This document shows positions 5,693-7,006 of a DNA stretch of 7,006 bases, piece by piece. This DNA comes from Candidatus Latescibacterota bacterium (GTDB lineage Bacteria > Eisenbacteria > RBG-16-71-46 > SZUA-252), in the NCBI GenBank assembly GCA_016207265.1, contig JACQPZ010000200.1, positions 1-7,006 on the forward strand, given 5' to 3'. The notes under the pieces are model-generated. The model did not search any database. It was not told the DNA's origin and saw nothing but the letters and a program-made list of their open reading frames with translations. Made by a program: the position numbers and the translations under genes. Numbering within the stretch: the stretch's first letter is position 1; every line of letters starts with the position of its first letter.

Positions 5693-6933
5693 GGCGGGGG
5701 GGCTCCGATCGAGCGCCGGAGGAGATCGAGCGCGCAGGAGCATCCCCGGGCGACGATCTCGGCGCGGGAGCCGCCGAAGAGGAACCGCTCGCTGGTTTCG
5801 GAATCCGCGCCCGAGTAGCCGATGTAGACGAGCCCGACCGGCTTCTCCTCGCTCCCCCCTTCGGGTCCGGCGATCCCCGTCGTCGAGACGGCGCAGCTCG
5901 CCCGGAGCCGCTCGCGGGCGCCGCGCGCCATCGCGCGGGCCGCTTCCGCGCTCACCGCGCCCTTCACCCGCAAGACCGCCTCGGAGACGCCGAGGAGCGC
6001 CGCTTTCGCGTCGTTCGAGTACGCCACGACCCCGCCGCGATAGTACCGGGAGCTTCCCGGGGTCGCGATGACGGCGGCGCCCAGGGCGCCACCCGTGAAC
6101 GACTCCGCCGTCGCGATCGTGAGCCCCCTCTCGAGGAGGGCTTCCCCCACGACCTCGGAGAGCGTCCGATGGCCGCGGGCGTAGGCGTGGGCGCCCGCGC
6201 GCTCGAGTAGCTTCCGCTCCGCGCGGTCGAGCCGCTCCGCGAGCAACCTCGGGTCCCGGGAGGATCCGGCCAGGTGGAGATCCACGCCCGTCGTGGAGGC
6301 GATGTACCCGAGCGAAAGCTCCGGCTCCTCCATGGCGAATCCCTGGAGCCGCTCCGAGAGCGCCGACTCCGAGATTCCGATCGTCCGGACGACGCGCAGC
6401 GCCGACTGAAGCCCCGGATTCAGGCTCCTCAGCCGGGGCAGCACGTAATCGCGGAGCATCTGTTCCGCCTCGGAAGGCACCCCGGGGAGGGCGAAGATCT
6501 CGGTCCTCAGGTGGGAGAAATGGAGCCCGGGGGCGATGCCGCGACGGTTCTGGATCACCGTGGAGCCCCGAGGAATCAGCGCCTGGGTCTCGTTGATCGG
6601 AGGCATCTCGATTCCCCGCGCACGAAAGCGCGTCCGGATCGCCTCCAGGACGGCTTGATCCAGGATGAGTCGGCGGCGGAACACCGTGGCGATGACCTTT
6701 CGGGTGATGTCGTCCGGCGTCGGCCCCAGCCCGCCCGTCGAGATCACGATCTCGGAGCGGTGCGCGGCGGTTCGAAACGCCTCGCCCATGTGCTCCGCGT
6801 CGTCGCCGACCGTGGAATGGAACGCGGGCTCAAGGCCGATCTCCCCGAGCATGCCGGCGATCATGTCGAGATTCGTGTTCCGGACGAGCCCGTGAAGAAG
6901 CTCGCTCCCGATCGTGATGACCTCGGCGATCAT
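5689..6933 (-). CDS. cinA: CinA family protein: nicotinamide-nucleotide amidohydrolase, full-length two-domain form
   Basis: The 414-residue protein has both domains of full-length CinA. The N-terminal half (about 3-170) is a molybdopterin-binding-like (MoCF/COG1058) domain: it opens with EVITIGSELLHG and has the signature STGGLGPTPDDIT at 65-77 and FALPGVPSE at 147-155. The C-terminal part (about 255-410) is a PncC-type domain with TAESFTGG at 275-282, GGVVAYSNDAK at 300-310 and TTGIAGPEGG at 351-360. In this family the PncC domain deamidates nicotinamide mononucleotide to nicotinate mononucleotide in NAD salvage, and the N-terminal domain is an ADP-ribose pyrophosphatase in characterised members. 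The usual AESCTGG cysteine is Phe279 here, a modest substitution. The ATG at 6933 overlaps the pgpA stop and has no clear ribosome binding site, which suggests coupling. The 3' end overlaps thpR. Position upstream of recA is the classical competence/damage-inducible arrangement. Confidence 0.95.
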   Translation of the reverse strand: MIAEVITIGSELLHGLVRNTNLDMIAGMLGEIGLEPAFHSTVGDDAEHMGEAFRTAAHRSEIVISTGGLGPTPDDITRKVIATVFRRRLILDQAVLEAIRTRFRARGIEMPPINETQALIPRGSTVIQNRRGIAPGLHFSHLRTEIFALPGVPSEAEQMLRDYVLPRLRSLNPGLQSALRVVRTIGISESALSERLQGFAMEEPELSLGYIASTTGVDLHLAGSSRDPRLLAERLDRAERKLLERAGAHAYARGHRTLSEVVGEALLERGLTIATAESFTGGALGAAVIATPGSSRYYRGGVVAYSNDAKAALLGVSEAVLRVKGAVSAEAARAMARGARERLRASCAVSTTGIAGPEGGSEEKPVGLVYIGYSGADSETSERFLFGGSRAEIVARGCSCALDLLRRSIGAPPP

Positions 6934-7006
6934 CCCGGCAGAAGCCGCGCCGTGAGCTGCAGCACGGCGTTCGTGTACGCGCCGGCCAGGAGGTCGTCCA
7001 CGACGA
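6930..7006 (-). CDS. pgpA: phosphatidylglycerophosphatase A, C-terminal end only (partial)
   Basis: Only the last 24 codons and the TGA stop (6932-6930) are in the window; the gene begins beyond the right edge. The visible peptide starts VVDDLLAGAYTNAVLQL and ends in LLPG. The DD-x-x-AG-x-x-x motif near the C-terminus is typical of PgpA, where the E. coli protein has a similar IDDIVAG stretch inside its last membrane helix. PgpA is a membrane phosphatase that converts phosphatidylglycerophosphate to phosphatidylglycerol. The stop overlaps the cinA start by four bases (ATGA), so the two are probably translationally coupled, and genes for phosphatidylglycerol synthesis next to cinA are a common bacterial arrangement. 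The identification rests on a short fragment plus context, so another small membrane protein cannot be excluded, but the motif match is good. Confidence 0.72.
   Translation of the reverse strand, partial: VVDDLLAGAYTNAVLQLTARLLPG

Noticed and set aside
5693..5743. Longer thpR beginning at the ATG at 5743
   Set aside because: It would add Arg/Pro-rich residues encoded inside cinA; the GTG at 5692 places the conserved first strand at the N-terminus with a GTGA overlap.

Overview
The window is a very GC-rich bacterial segment holding a single, tightly packed run of seven genes, all on the minus strand. In transcription order (right to left) they are: the last codons of pgpA (phosphatidylglycerophosphatase A), cinA (NMN deamidase/CinA), thpR (RNA 2',3'-cyclic phosphodiesterase, LigT family), recA, recX, alaS (alanyl-tRNA synthetase), and a geranylgeranylglyceryl phosphate synthase (GGGP synthase) family gene that runs off the left edge. 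The cinA-recA-recX-alaS core is a widely conserved bacterial neighbourhood. The last gene is the unusual one: it resembles the group II, archaeal/Bacteroidetes-type enzymes that begin ether-lipid synthesis, not the Firmicutes PcrB type.

Layout: pgpA/cinA overlap by 4 nt (ATGA), cinA/thpR by 4 nt (GTGA), recX/alaS by 1 nt (TGATG) and alaS/GGGP synthase by 4 nt (ATGA). recA and recX are 4 nt apart. The only real gap is the 120 bp between thpR and recA. It holds a hairpin around the thpR stop codon, a perfect 6+3+6 palindrome, a second looser inverted repeat and a strong recA ribosome binding site. This is where recA-specific control most plausibly acts. I see no canonical SOS box and no U-tract terminator there.

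Functionally, the run combines DNA repair (RecA and its modulator RecX), pyridine nucleotide salvage (CinA), RNA end processing (ThpR), translation (AlaRS) and, at both ends, polar-lipid metabolism (PgpA and the GGGP synthase). The overlaps suggest cotranscription and translational coupling, with recA able to be set independently.

Organism: the GC-rich third codon positions and standard bacterial RecA and AlaRS show a bacterium. A group II GGGP synthase in a bacterium points to the FCB superphylum or a related high-GC candidate lineage; this is inference and no closer placement is supported. No tRNA, rRNA, CRISPR array, insertion sequence or phage signal was seen. The long plus-strand open frames opposite these genes are explained by base composition.
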